DNA of 38,428 nt from a virus. Positions 1 through 7,804 of this stretch are shown piece by piece. The notes under the pieces were generated by a model, which saw only the letters and a program-made list of their open reading frames with translations, was not told where the DNA came from and searched no databases. Made by a program: the position numbers and the translations under genes. Every line of letters begins with the position of its first letter. Within the stretch, counting starts at the first letter, position 1. The stretch covers positions 1 to 38,428 of IMG/VR virus record IMGVR_UViG_3300038454_000025; one strand, written 5' to 3'.

Positions 1-127
1 TTGGATCTCCATGTACCTGCGCCCATACGTGACGATGGAACCTGCGTCAGAAACCTCCACTTGGTTTCTGGCTGGCTTGCCGTCTGGTGTCACCGCTGCC
101 GTGTCCCAATACGTCACACGGATCGCG
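1..127. repeat. Left copy of exact 127-bp terminal overlap
   Basis: These bases are identical to 38302-38428. The length of 127 matches a common largest k-mer in short-read assembly, so the repeat most likely marks a circular assembly rather than a biological terminal repeat. Joining the ends keeps one long tail reading frame open, which supports true continuity. Confidence 0.95.
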
Positions 128-1110
128 TTGCGGATGTCGAACAGATTGACACCAACCGATGTCATGTCCCTCTCTTCGTCGAGCCGGAACGTACGCACCG
201 TGCTGGTGGCGGTGCGCGGTGGCTCTGCGAGCGTGAATCGGAACCCGCTCCCAGGTTCGTACCATGACGACCTGAACGTCCACCCAAGCTGATCGACCAT
301 GGCCTTGACAGCATCGAGCACCGACTGACGTTGTTGCAGGTACGGCTTCACGTTCCACGACGGCGACACGGGCGTGTAGATGGGGAACGCCGAGAGCCCG
401 TTGTCGGCGAACAGCTGCGCGATCAGCGTCTCGAGCGGCACACCTGCCGAGTCTGACGTCACGCCAGATTCCGTGAAGACGATGTCTCCGTAGTCGCCCT
501 CCGTAATTGATCCGCTTCCAGTCAGCCATGTCGGCTCAGCAATCGTCGTGGTCTCTGGCACCACCGAAGTAACTCGATAGAAATGGCCGTTGCGGCGGGC
601 CTCGCTTGGGACCACGAGATCTCCGACCTGGAACCCGACGTCAGGCTTCCAGACATAGACGCCCTTCGTTGCGTATCCGCCTTGCGCCAGTCCGTAGACG
701 CGCTCGCGCTCGATCCACGTGTCGCGAAGCTTGGCCGTCTTGTCTGTAGCCACAATCTCCATCTCGTCAGACGGCCAATCCACAGAGTCGACGTACCCGT
801 CGAACGCAGTGAGCGCTACTCCGATGTCGATGTCAGAGGGCAGCACCGTTACCGCGATCACCACCCTCCATGCTAGACCAAACACGTACGGAGAGATGAT
901 CGGGATGTTCGAGCGCAACCCATACTGCCTTCGAACGTTCAGCTTGGCCGTGGTTGGCCCGTCTACTTCTGATGTTATTTCCACTCCAAGAATGTCCTCA
1001 TTGTTGATTGATACATAATACCCGTTGGAGTCCCACAGTGACACGGCCACTGTCGCGGTGTGGCCAGGGTGATTCAGGATCATGCTAGCCTGTGTAGACT
1101 TGGTGCGCAT
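1..1110 (-). CDS. Tail hub/receptor-binding protein, N-terminal part (continues at 38301)
   Basis: This is the first 370 codons of an 867-residue protein. The ATG at 1110 lies one base after the TGA of the upstream gene (1112-1114). I translated the frame by hand from 1110 to 1 and saw no stop; it resumes at 38301 and ends at 36808. The N-terminal part resembles the baseplate-hub end of siphophage tail-tip proteins: a beta-rich start, then a segment near residues 245-300 predicted as mixed alpha/beta, leading into a region with NLFDIRNAIRV near residue 325. This is consistent with a protein capping the tail tube and carrying the fibre domains encoded by the other part. The hub assignment rests on position and general character, not on a decisive motif. 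Confidence 0.85.
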   Translation of the reverse strand, partial: MRTKSTQASMILNHPGHTATVAVSLWDSNGYYVSINNEDILGVEITSEVDGPTTAKLNVRRQYGLRSNIPIISPYVFGLAWRVVIAVTVLPSDIDIGVALTAFDGYVDSVDWPSDEMEIVATDKTAKLRDTWIERERVYGLAQGGYATKGVYVWKPDVGFQVGDLVVPSEARRNGHFYRVTSVVPETTTIAEPTWLTGSGSITEGDYGDIVFTESGVTSDSAGVPLETLIAQLFADNGLSAFPIYTPVSPSWNVKPYLQQRQSVLDAVKAMVDQLGWTFRSSWYEPGSGFRFTLAEPPRTATSTVRTFRLDEERDMTSVGVNLFDIRNAIRVTYWDTAAVTPDGKPARNQVEVSDAGSIVTYGRRYMEIQ

Positions 1111-1111
1111 G

Positions 1112-1999
1112 TCAGACCTCGGTCAGCTTGACGGACAGAGCTACGGCCGTCTTGTCGTACGCTCCTCCGTGCCAATGCGGAGTCACCTGCATCTCCGTCA
1201 CATCTGCGATGGCTACGATCTTGTTCATGTATGTCCCGTAGGCCATCAGGCCCGATGGGAACAGGTCGCTGAGCATTACCACTCTTGGTGGATCAGGGTA
1301 GTAGTTTGTGTCGTATGTTGGATTTAGCCCCCATCCATTCAGGATTGAGTCGAGCTGGTCTGAACCAAAGAAACGTGGGAACCACATGAGTCGGCTGAAC
1401 GTGGCCGTAGTTCCTGTCTCAGTTGACGTCAGAAGCCGAGATGAAGTGCCAAACGAGAGAGTCTCGCTTCCTGTGTACGCCTGGCACGGCCCGTATGTTC
1501 CAGAAAGCAGCCTCTCTCTGGCATTGGTCACTGACGTCTCGTACCCGCGCCAACTCCACGCGAACAGTCGATCCGTAGATCCGTCTGCTCTTCTCCCGAC
1601 GATCGTATTGCCAGATCTCCCGGAAAGCGCGGTGAATCCGACAATCAGGTCCTGAGTCGGAGAAGGCACAGGTACAATCATCGTCTGCCCTGACGTGGTG
1701 GTGATGCCTGAATAGCTGACCGTACCCGTGCCGGTGATGAGAAGGCCCTTTGCCGAGTACTTGGTGCCGTACATGGCCCAGTAGTCGCCGGCGCACGAGA
1801 GCAGCTCCTTGTAGAGCATTGCCTCCTCGAGCGGCCGAGCCACGATGGCGAAGTTGTATTCGTGTCTGATGGCTCTGCGATCTGTAACCAGGTATCCGTT
1901 TGCGTTTCGAGTCGGCGACATCCCAACTGACGATGGCGTGATGCGCAAAGAGTCGATCGCGATTGGAAGATCGACCCCGTAGACACTCATGATGCTCAT
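1112..1999 (-). CDS. Candidate distal tail protein
   Basis: This 295-residue protein is encoded directly after the tape measure; its start at 1999 is one base beyond the tape-measure TGA (2002-2004). It is followed at once by the hub/fibre gene. In siphophages this slot usually holds the distal tail protein, which forms the ring joining tube and tip. The sequence is rich in Ser, Thr, Gly and aromatics, with few helices, as expected for a beta-rich virion protein. There is no signal peptide or membrane segment. I recognise no diagnostic motif, so the call rests on gene order. Minor tail protein is the main alternative. Confidence 0.75.
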   Translation of the reverse strand: MSIMSVYGVDLPIAIDSLRITPSSVGMSPTRNANGYLVTDRRAIRHEYNFAIVARPLEEAMLYKELLSCAGDYWAMYGTKYSAKGLLITGTGTVSYSGITTTSGQTMIVPVPSPTQDLIVGFTALSGRSGNTIVGRRADGSTDRLFAWSWRGYETSVTNARERLLSGTYGPCQAYTGSETLSFGTSSRLLTSTETGTTATFSRLMWFPRFFGSDQLDSILNGWGLNPTYDTNYYPDPPRVVMLSDLFPSGLMAYGTYMNKIVAIADVTEMQVTPHWHGGAYDKTAVALSVKLTEV

Positions 2000-2001
2000 G
2001 T

Positions 2002-4317
2002 TCAGCCACCTCTCTTTGCGTACCAGGATCCGGTTGCCTGAGCGTTGCGGACCGCATTCGACCGCACGATCTTCTGCGCGAACGACTCTGCGTCAACGGC
2101 ATCGCTGGTGATGTTGACGTTGCCTTGGATGGTCACGCTCGGGCCATCGGATACCAGTCCGCTTGGCCACACGTTTCCAGCTGGCTTCCACTTCGACCAC
2201 CCGGAGTTCACGTTGCCTGGTGCCGTCTTCGACTCCTGTGCTGGAATCGGCGTGTAGCCGCCCTCCGTCTTTGATCCTGGCGGAGCTGATGGGGCTGGAG
2301 CCATCCCGCCTGGTCCCTCCCCGGCGGCGAACATAGCGGAGTAGCGCGCATAGGCGATCTTGTAGCCGGCAGGCACGTTGAGGAGTTGCTCTGTCACTGC
2401 CGCAGTCGACGCGGCAAGTGCAGTGTTGGCTGCAGCTGCGTCCCAAGCCCCTGTGGTGGCTGCGTCGGTCGCCGCTTGCTGATCCCAAGTCGAGTTGGCG
2501 AGATCGGAAAGAGACTTCCAGTAGGCGTCCATGTCAGTCATATTTGCGCGCATTTCGGCAGCGGCCTTCTTGTTGCCGAAGAGATCGAGAAGCCACCCAA
2601 TGAACTGCTCGACCCAGTTGATGACTTGGATGACGGCCCCCAGCACGCCCCCGAGAGCAACAACGATGTACTTGACGACCTCCCATATGACCTTGATGAC
2701 GGGGCCAAGCGCCTTGAGGATTGCTCCGATTCCCTTCGCGAGCGCGTTGAGGATTGGCGCCAAGAGCTCGACGAGTTTCGAGATGAGGCCAAGGATCGGT
2801 CCAGTGCTGTTCACGAGCTCGGAGATTCCCTCGAAGATGGGGGCGATGGCGCTGATGATCTTGCCGATCATCTCCGTACCAACTGCGGTCTGAGTCGCGA
2901 TGAAGTCGAAGATCCACCCAAGGATGGGCCCAAGGAACTCGCCGAGCCTCTTGAGGCCGAGCTCGAAGAACCCCATCAGCCGCTGGAAGCCATCCATGCG
3001 CTTCGCCACCTCAAGGAAGGCAGCGGCGATGGCGCCCCAGATTCCTCCGGCCTTTGCTCCCTCAGCGATCGAGCTGATTGTTTGCCCGAGAGCTCCGAGC
3101 CCTCCGAGCACCTGTTGAGCGAACATCTTCTTGCGCTCGCTGATTGCTCTTCTTGCGTCTTCGTTGGCCTGCCTCTCTGCGTCATGCAGCCTGCTGAGGT
3201 CGTCGAGCTGCTCTTTCAGTCGAGCGTCTTCGGCGTTCTGCACCTCGTTCCATAGCGTGGCGTACCGATCGACGCGCTTCATCTCGTCTTCAAGGATCTG
3301 GATCTCCTTGTCGTACAGGGCCCCCATGTCGATGAGCCCAGAGTCCTTCCCGGGGGCACGCGGCGTCTTTGATGCGAGCCCTTTCCCGCCGAGACCGAGC
3401 GCGCCCATCACCTCGTCTTTGATGATCTTGAGCTCCTCCGTAAACGTCTGGCCGGTGGAGGTGGCGACGTTCTTCGCGAACTCGAGCGCCTTGGCGGTGA
3501 TGCCTCCGCCCCCCTGCATCGTGTCCTTCCATTGGCTGCGCAGCGCCTGAAGGACGTCGACGTTGGTGCCTCCGCCGAAGAGCTTCCGCCCGCTGATTTT
3601 CTCGGTCATCTGCAGCGCCTGCAGCACGCTGTCGATGAGCGCGAACGTGCCATCGAGGATGTCGGAGAACACACCCCTGAGCGATGTGGCCAGACTGGTG
3701 AAGACGTCGGTCATCCACAGCGCGAATTCCCGCGTCGCATCTTGGATTCCACCAAGGTTCGTGCGCCAAGCGCGGTGAAGGAGCACCACCACGCCCAGCA
3801 GTGCGGCGACCGCGGCGATGGGGCCGATCCCGACGGCAGCGAGCCCAGTCGCCACACCCGCGGCGATGCCTGCGAGCGAGGCCAGCACGTCTGCCAGGAT
3901 AGCCACTGTCTTCGCCGCGGTCCCGATTCCCACGACCCACAGGGCCCATGTTGCGATCTGCCGCTTGAGCTCCGGGTCGAGCCCCGCCACCCACCCGGCC
4001 GCAGACCGGAACACATCGGCGAGCCTCCTCACGGCCGGCTCGAGAACGTCGGAGACCTGGACAGCGAGAAGGGTGGTGGAGTCGGTGAGCCCCTTGAGCG
4101 ACCGGGCCGCACGGCTGTCGACGGAGGCCGCGAGCGCAACCGAAGCCCCAGCCATCGCCGTCACGGCAGCGGCTGCACCGGCCATCGGCTCGGCGACCTC
4201 CTTCACCTTCGACGAGAACTCCTTGACCGCGGTAGCTGCCTTCGCGAAACCTGAGGCGAACTCCTTGGCGTCGGAGTTGAGCTTGACGTACAGGGTGCCG
4301 AGAGACATTGAGCCCAT
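2002..4317 (-). CDS. Tail tape measure protein
   Basis: At 771 residues this is among the largest proteins here. It fits a tape measure, which spans the tail lumen, sets tail length and is ejected with the DNA. The N-terminus (LGTLYVKLNSDAKEFASGF) is typical of tape measures. Hydrophobic Ala/Gly/Val-rich stretches lie near residues 120-185 and 515-585, with charged helical coiled-coil segments between (about 330-400). The C-terminus is Gly/Pro/Ser-rich. I see no obvious peptidoglycan hydrolase domain. The gene lies after the gpG/gpGT chaperone and a small lipoprotein. ATG 4317 is used; ATG 4308 (MSLGTLY) is equally plausible. By proportionality of tape length to tail length, the tail should be of short to medium siphovirus length (inference). 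Confidence 0.93.
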   Translation of the reverse strand: MGSMSLGTLYVKLNSDAKEFASGFAKAATAVKEFSSKVKEVAEPMAGAAAAVTAMAGASVALAASVDSRAARSLKGLTDSTTLLAVQVSDVLEPAVRRLADVFRSAAGWVAGLDPELKRQIATWALWVVGIGTAAKTVAILADVLASLAGIAAGVATGLAAVGIGPIAAVAALLGVVVLLHRAWRTNLGGIQDATREFALWMTDVFTSLATSLRGVFSDILDGTFALIDSVLQALQMTEKISGRKLFGGGTNVDVLQALRSQWKDTMQGGGGITAKALEFAKNVATSTGQTFTEELKIIKDEVMGALGLGGKGLASKTPRAPGKDSGLIDMGALYDKEIQILEDEMKRVDRYATLWNEVQNAEDARLKEQLDDLSRLHDAERQANEDARRAISERKKMFAQQVLGGLGALGQTISSIAEGAKAGGIWGAIAAAFLEVAKRMDGFQRLMGFFELGLKRLGEFLGPILGWIFDFIATQTAVGTEMIGKIISAIAPIFEGISELVNSTGPILGLISKLVELLAPILNALAKGIGAILKALGPVIKVIWEVVKYIVVALGGVLGAVIQVINWVEQFIGWLLDLFGNKKAAAEMRANMTDMDAYWKSLSDLANSTWDQQAATDAATTGAWDAAAANTALAASTAAVTEQLLNVPAGYKIAYARYSAMFAAGEGPGGMAPAPSAPPGSKTEGGYTPIPAQESKTAPGNVNSGWSKWKPAGNVWPSGLVSDGPSVTIQGNVNITSDAVDAESFAQKIVRSNAVRNAQATGSWYAKRGG

Positions 4318-4361
4318 GTCTCGACACTACCAGTCGTCAGGCCAGATCCGAATCCGTCAGG

Positions 4362-4709
4362 TCAGAAGCCCTCGAGTAGCGACGCAAACGAGTCAAACGC
4401 ACGTCGAGTCCTGTTGCGAAGCGGGGCAGGGTACGGCCACCCTCCGATCTCCACCGTCGCCGCTGCGCTGTCCTCCGAGCACTGGACCTGGACGAGCCAG
4501 CCGCGCTCGAGAGGAACGCGGACGAACCCGGAGATGCGATCGGCCGTGTGCTCGACGAGTCCTGCGGACCTGACGCGCCGGAGCACGCGCTCGATGCAAG
4601 GGCCTCGACTTTCCGCGCTGCCGAGCACGACCACGGGGGACGACGGAGGGGCATGGAGGCAACCTGCCGCGACTGCGATGAGAACGAGCATGGCGATCTG
4701 TCTGGTCAT
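4362..4709 (-). CDS. Small lipoprotein in the tail cluster
   Basis: The 115-residue product from ATG 4709 starts MTRQIAMLVLIAVAAGC: a short basic n-region, a hydrophobic core and a lipobox ending at Cys17. It should be lipidated and anchored in a membrane. Leu at +2 would favour outer-membrane sorting in an enterobacterium-like host. The mature part has two further Cys that could pair. In-frame ATGs at 4727 and 4745 would lengthen the n-region; 4745 lies 2 bp after the gpGT stop. None has a good Shine-Dalgarno, and I chose 4709 because it gives a canonical lipoprotein signal. A lipoprotein between the tail chaperone and the tape measure is not a standard tail component. Superinfection exclusion is one possible role (see findings); a spanin subunit is another, though this is not a lysis locus. 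Confidence 0.72.
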   Translation of the reverse strand: MTRQIAMLVLIAVAAGCLHAPPSSPVVVLGSAESRGPCIERVLRRVRSAGLVEHTADRISGFVRVPLERGWLVQVQCSEDSAAATVEIGGWPYPAPLRNRTRRAFDSFASLLEGF

Positions 4710-4747
4710 ATCGCCATGCTCGCTCATGTCTCGATGAGAGTCCATAT

Positions 4748-5397
4748 CTACGGACTGCGAGCCTTGCTCTTCGCCTCTTCGATCGCCCGCTTGCGGTCCT
4801 CCTCTTGGAGCTCGTAGTACTCGAGCCATCCAGCCTCTTCGTCGAGCGTCATCCGCTCGGAGAGGTCGGCTACGGTCATCTTCAGGCGCTCGGCGAGGTA
4901 GTAGACGAATCGCTTCCTCGATGAGCGCCGGAGGCTTCCCCCGGGTCTGCTGACGACTCCTCTGGAGCATCGACCTTCTTCCCGGTGATCTTCGCGACGC
5001 AGTGCCTCCCGAGGAGCTCCATCCAGCTTCCGATTGGCGCGCTCGTCAGGGCGTCGAAGTCGGAGGACTCGAAGATGGGGCTGCCCACATCGTCGCAGGC
5101 GATCTTGAGCGTCGCCGCCGCTTGGAGCCTCGACATCGGCAGCGACAGAGGGTCGTTTGGGTCGAACTCCTCTGTCTGGGCGAAGGCCTGAGATCCGATG
5201 TTGCCCGAGCGCTTCGGGGAGCGCTGGGGGCGCGCCAGCTTGAAGACGGCGTCTCTGTCTGCCAGCGTCGGCGAGCGCAAATGGAACCACTCGCCCTCGA
5301 TCTCCACGGGCTCCAGCGGCTGGGCTCGCTGCGACATCAGGCGCTCGCGAAGAGCGCGCGCCTTGTTGGGGTACGTCATGGGTGCGGTCATGGTCAT
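4748..5397 (-). CDS. Tail assembly chaperone gpGT, -1 frameshift product
   Basis: Ribosomes starting at ATG 5397 read the gpG frame for 153 codons to the heptamer C CCG GGG (4939-4945), slip back one base and read 63 more codons to TAG at 4748. The result is a 216-residue gpGT fusion. The T part contains RKRFVYYLAERLKMTVADLS and a Glu/Lys-rich helical end, which is typical of siphophage T-domain chaperones. In lambda, gpG coats the tape measure and gpGT recruits tail-tube subunits. Frame arithmetic confirms that the T frame is -1 relative to G. The T frame has no good independent start near the overlap, which supports expression only by frameshifting. Confidence 0.85.
4882..5397 (-). CDS. Tail assembly chaperone gpG
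   Basis: This 171-residue acidic protein is encoded between the tail-tube genes and the tape measure, the standard gpG location. ATG 5397 is preceded by AGGAGA. The N-terminal 130 residues look folded (EPVEIEGEWFHLRSPTLADR), and the tail after residue 150 is Ser/Thr/Ala-rich low complexity, as expected for the part read only when frameshifting fails. The gpG protein is a scaffold during tail assembly and should be absent from the virion. The C-terminal 18 codons after the slippery site are specific to this non-shifted product. Confidence 0.87.
   Translation of the reverse strand: MTMTAPMTYPNKARALRERLMSQRAQPLEPVEIEGEWFHLRSPTLADRDAVFKLARPQRSPKRSGNIGSQAFAQTEEFDPNDPLSLPMSRLQAAATLKIACDDVGSPIFESSDFDALTSAPIGSWMELLGRHCVAKITGKKVDAPEESSADPGEASGAHRGSDSSTTSPSA
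4939..4945 (-). promoter_or_regulatory. Programmed -1 ribosomal frameshift site (C CCG GGG)
   Basis: On the minus strand the bases read CCCGGGG in the gpG phase GAC CCG GGG. This is a perfect X XXY YYZ heptamer (X=C, Y=G), where the P-site tRNA re-pairs on CCC and the A-site tRNA on GGG. The site lies 54 codon-bases before the gpG stop, inside the window where both frames are open. I did not fold the downstream RNA for a stimulatory structure. Confidence 0.8.
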
Positions 5398-5421
5398 TCT
5401 CCTGTGGGTGCTACGGTTGGG

Positions 5422-6072
5422 CTACGTGAGGGCGAACGATGCTCCGGCGCCCTGGGGTGCGAGCTCGAAGTTCGAGGTGCCTTCGACAAGCCCGTTGACG
5501 TCGGCCTTTTCCTCGACCCCAGAGAGGAGCGCCCACGCGCGGAAGTAGCTCGCTGCCGAGCCCAGACCGAACTCGAGCAACTTCGGGGTCGCATTCTCAA
5601 GGAACGCGTGCAGGGACTGATCTCCGCCGGTGCCCGTGTCGAGGTCGGCTGTGGCCAACGACAGGAATGCGAACGACCCGGAGCACGTCACCAGCCCTGC
5701 TTTCTTCGCCACCGCTCCACCCGAGTCGAACGAGGTGGAGTCGAGCAGATTCGGCTTCACCGAGAGGTTGAAACTCTTCACCTCTAGGATTGCCGCGACC
5801 GGGAGGTAGTACCCGTCGATCGTCACGGGCCCAGTTGCGATGTACCCAGACGAGAAAACAACGGTACCAGTGATGTAGTTGAAGCTCCACAACGTAGACG
5901 CGATGGTCGTGCCGTTGTCCTTTACCGTTACGGCTTGAGCCGGGTCGACGAGCCGCCTTGCAGCCGCGATGATCTGAAACGTCTGGTAGGCGATCGAGGT
6001 GCATGCCTCTCCAGTCATCGATACGGGCGTCCCCGACACCTTCACCGTCGATGCGTAGCCGGCGATCGCCAT
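5422..6072 (-). CDS. Second tail-tube-like protein
   Basis: This 216-residue protein follows the first tail-tube gene by 3 bp. Its C-terminal half echoes that protein: a LLDSTSFDSGG block here against LLDVTDFMDTTG there, and an ending EEKADVNGLVEGTSNFEL against EIKADVAGKVEFSGTLAF. The N-terminal half (about 95 residues) is an extra beta-rich region absent from the neighbour. It is probably a paralogue or partner in the tube, or a decorated tube subunit. The start is ATG 6072 without a clear Shine-Dalgarno, so translation probably depends on coupling. Which of the two is the main tube subunit cannot be settled from sequence alone. Confidence 0.8.
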   Translation of the reverse strand: MAIAGYASTVKVSGTPVSMTGEACTSIAYQTFQIIAAARRLVDPAQAVTVKDNGTTIASTLWSFNYITGTVVFSSGYIATGPVTIDGYYLPVAAILEVKSFNLSVKPNLLDSTSFDSGGAVAKKAGLVTCSGSFAFLSLATADLDTGTGGDQSLHAFLENATPKLLEFGLGSAASYFRAWALLSGVEEKADVNGLVEGTSNFELAPQGAGASFALT

Positions 6073-6075
6073 GGC

Positions 6076-6498
6076 TCAGACCGCGACAGGAAGGCCGGTG
6101 AAGGCGAGGGTGCCGGAGAACTCGACCTTGCCAGCGACGTCGGCCTTGATCTCAAACCCCTCGGCCTTGCACTCGACCTGGAAGCCCTTCTGTCCGGTCG
6201 TGCCCGATGGATTGAAGTGCAACGTCGCCCATACCGACGATCCGTCGCCTGACGCGGTCCTGAGGAGCGCCTGAGGAGCATCTGCGGCCTCGTAGTCTCC
6301 TCCGTACGAGATCGCACCGTCCCTGAGCCCGCCAAGTTTGAGCGCGCACCCGGTCGTGTCCATGAAATCGGTCACGTCGAGGAGATTCAGCTTCGGCGAG
6401 TACGTCACGGAGTTGAGTCCGTTGACCTCGTCTCCTGAGACAGGCGTGGCGCTCGTCGCCTTGATGTACACGACTACGGGGTGACCAGCGAGTGGCAT
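6076..6498 (-). CDS. Major tail (tube) protein candidate
   Basis: This 140-residue protein ends with the beta pattern of phage tail-tube proteins: FQVECKAEGFEIKADVAGK then VEFSGTLAFTG. In siphophages the tube is a stack of hexameric rings of such subunits. It carries one of the strongest ribosome-binding sites in the window (AAAGGAG, 7-8 nt before ATG 6498), as expected for an abundant virion protein. It lies between the tail terminator and a paralogous gene, upstream of gpG, which is the normal place. No signal peptide or membrane segment is present. Confidence 0.85.
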   Translation of the reverse strand: MPLAGHPVVVYIKATSATPVSGDEVNGLNSVTYSPKLNLLDVTDFMDTTGCALKLGGLRDGAISYGGDYEAADAPQALLRTASGDGSSVWATLHFNPSGTTGQKGFQVECKAEGFEIKADVAGKVEFSGTLAFTGLPVAV

Positions 6499-6543
6499 GG
6501 CGTGCTCCTTTGGATTGATACTGCACTTCTCGGGCTCATCCGT

Positions 6544-6978
6544 CTATCTCCTGTGCCCGAGCGCAAGGTTGAAGGTGAACAGGTGGGCTGCAGAGTCGTC
6601 TACGCCCAGATAGATCGGGTCGGACTCCATCGCCATCAACATGACGACTCCGGTGGGCTCATGGAGATGGGCCAGCGTCTGGAGCGCCCGGGCGAGCGCC
6701 TCCCCTCTCTGGAATTCGTCCATCGAGCTGCGCACCATCACCTGGACTGAGGTGACGTGCCAGGACTCGCCTTGCCCGAGGTATGGCGTCGGCTGGGCTC
6801 CACCACTCTGCAGCACGGCGACCTCGAGCTGAGGAGTCGAACCCGTGACGGGCCGAAGTGGACCGACTACGAGATTCGCTCCGTAAGCGAGCACTACGGA
6901 GGCCCCGCCCGGGGGGGAGGGCAGGGCCACCGTTCCGGCAAACAATTTCGCAACCTCGTCTGCCGCGTACATAATCAC
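6544..6978 (-). CDS. Tail terminator-like protein
   Basis: This 144-residue protein is encoded directly before the tube gene. Its start (GTG 6978, or ATG 6972) overlaps the upstream stop in a GTGA. The middle contains the strand-helix pattern of neck and tail-terminator proteins (VTSVQVMVRS followed by GEALARALQTLAHL), which in lambda gpU-like proteins forms a ring ending the tail tube. A Gly/Pro-rich loop occupies residues 20-30. The call combines gene order with this weak pattern. Confidence 0.72.
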   Translation of the reverse strand: MIMYAADEVAKLFAGTVALPSPPGGASVVLAYGANLVVGPLRPVTGSTPQLEVAVLQSGGAQPTPYLGQGESWHVTSVQVMVRSSMDEFQRGEALARALQTLAHLHEPTGVVMLMAMESDPIYLGVDDSAAHLFTFNLALGHRR

Positions 6979-7478
6979 CTACCAGTGCGTCGCTTCACGT
7001 TGCGTGCCGCGCGAGCCAGCCTAGCAGATTGAGATTTCTTCTTGCGATTGGAGTTGCTGACCCTCGGCCGTGTCGGCATGCCGGCCGTCGAAGCAAATCC
7101 GCCACCACGAGCTGCTTCCTCGGTCCACTGGGCGAGCAACTTCAGGGCCCGCGGAGATACTGAGCGAACTGCTTTCTCTAGGTACTTGGCCTCTCCACCT
7201 CGAGGATGTCGGAAGCTGCGATTCTCGTGCTGGGCGACTGCGTAGACGGTCCCGTATCCGAGCTCGACGTTCGACTTCTCCTTGTCTCGCATCGGTGGCG
7301 AGACGTAGTGGCTCGTCCTCAGCGGAGCGTACTCGACAGGTGTTCGAGGTAGAGCATCGGAGATGATGGCTACACCAAGCTTATAGATGGCAGATCCGAC
7401 TGCGTTTGGGTAGACCTTCTCCAGTCTCTTCAGTTCGGCGACAATCTCCTTGTCTCCACTGATCTCTACGCGCCTCAC
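6975..7478 (-). CDS. Head-tail joining protein, HK97 gp10-like
   Basis: This 167-residue basic protein has the usual start of this family: residues 5-35 hold ISGDKEIVAELKRLEKVYP and a helix, followed by SDALPRTPVEYAPLRTSHYV, the conserved stretch of gp10-type neck proteins. A central YAVAQHENRSFRHP segment and a His/Arg pattern also fit. The C-terminus is Arg/Lys-rich and probably disordered. GTG 7478 overlaps the upstream stop as GTGA. These proteins sit at the interface between connector and tail. Confidence 0.82.
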   Translation of the reverse strand: MRRVEISGDKEIVAELKRLEKVYPNAVGSAIYKLGVAIISDALPRTPVEYAPLRTSHYVSPPMRDKEKSNVELGYGTVYAVAQHENRSFRHPRGGEAKYLEKAVRSVSPRALKLLAQWTEEAARGGGFASTAGMPTRPRVSNSNRKKKSQSARLARAARNVKRRTGR

Positions 7479-7804
7479 GTCGTCGACTCGTAGTGGGTGA
7501 TGGTTCCGTCGAAGGCGACGCGACGCTTCACCCCAACAACCGCATGCCCGGTGTTGAGGTTGCTCGGGTCGTCCTCGGAGTAAAAGAGCAGGTCTCCAAG
7601 ACGCAGCTCTGTGACGGTGAGCACTCTCCCTCCGTATCTGCTTGCTCCGTTGATTCCCGTCGTCAGGTCGACCCAGTCGCGCTCGACTCGAGCCGCACAG
7701 ACGAACGTGGTGCCTCGCACGGGGTCGCCTCCAGTCGTCTGCGACGTGGTGCGCTTGACGGTAATGGTCTCGCGCATGGCGCGGCTTGGATCGAGGATCG
7801 TCAT
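7475..7804 (-). CDS. Head closure/head-tail connector protein
   Basis: The 109-residue product starts at ATG 7804, forming an ATGA with the stop of the adaptor gene. A longer open frame extends upstream to 8167, but that part runs antiphase under the adaptor gene and I reject it. The protein is beta-rich (RETITVKRTTSQTTGGDPVR, RLGDLLFYSEDD), as expected of the stopper proteins that seal the portal after packaging (SPP1 gp16-like). The position between adaptor and gp10-like genes agrees. Confidence 0.78.
   Translation of the reverse strand: MTILDPSRAMRETITVKRTTSQTTGGDPVRGTTFVCAARVERDWVDLTTGINGASRYGGRVLTVTELRLGDLLFYSEDDPSNLNTGHAVVGVKRRVAFDGTITHYESTT

Noticed and set aside
1-127. Biological direct terminal repeat
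   Set aside because: The exact 127-bp length and an uninterrupted gene across it make an assembly overlap more likely; not excluded without read data.
2386-3255. 289-residue plus-strand frame opposite the tape measure
   Set aside because: Antisense shadow of a well-supported gene; composition (His/Asp/Glu/Leu runs) mirrors helical codons of the other strand, and no ribosome-binding site.
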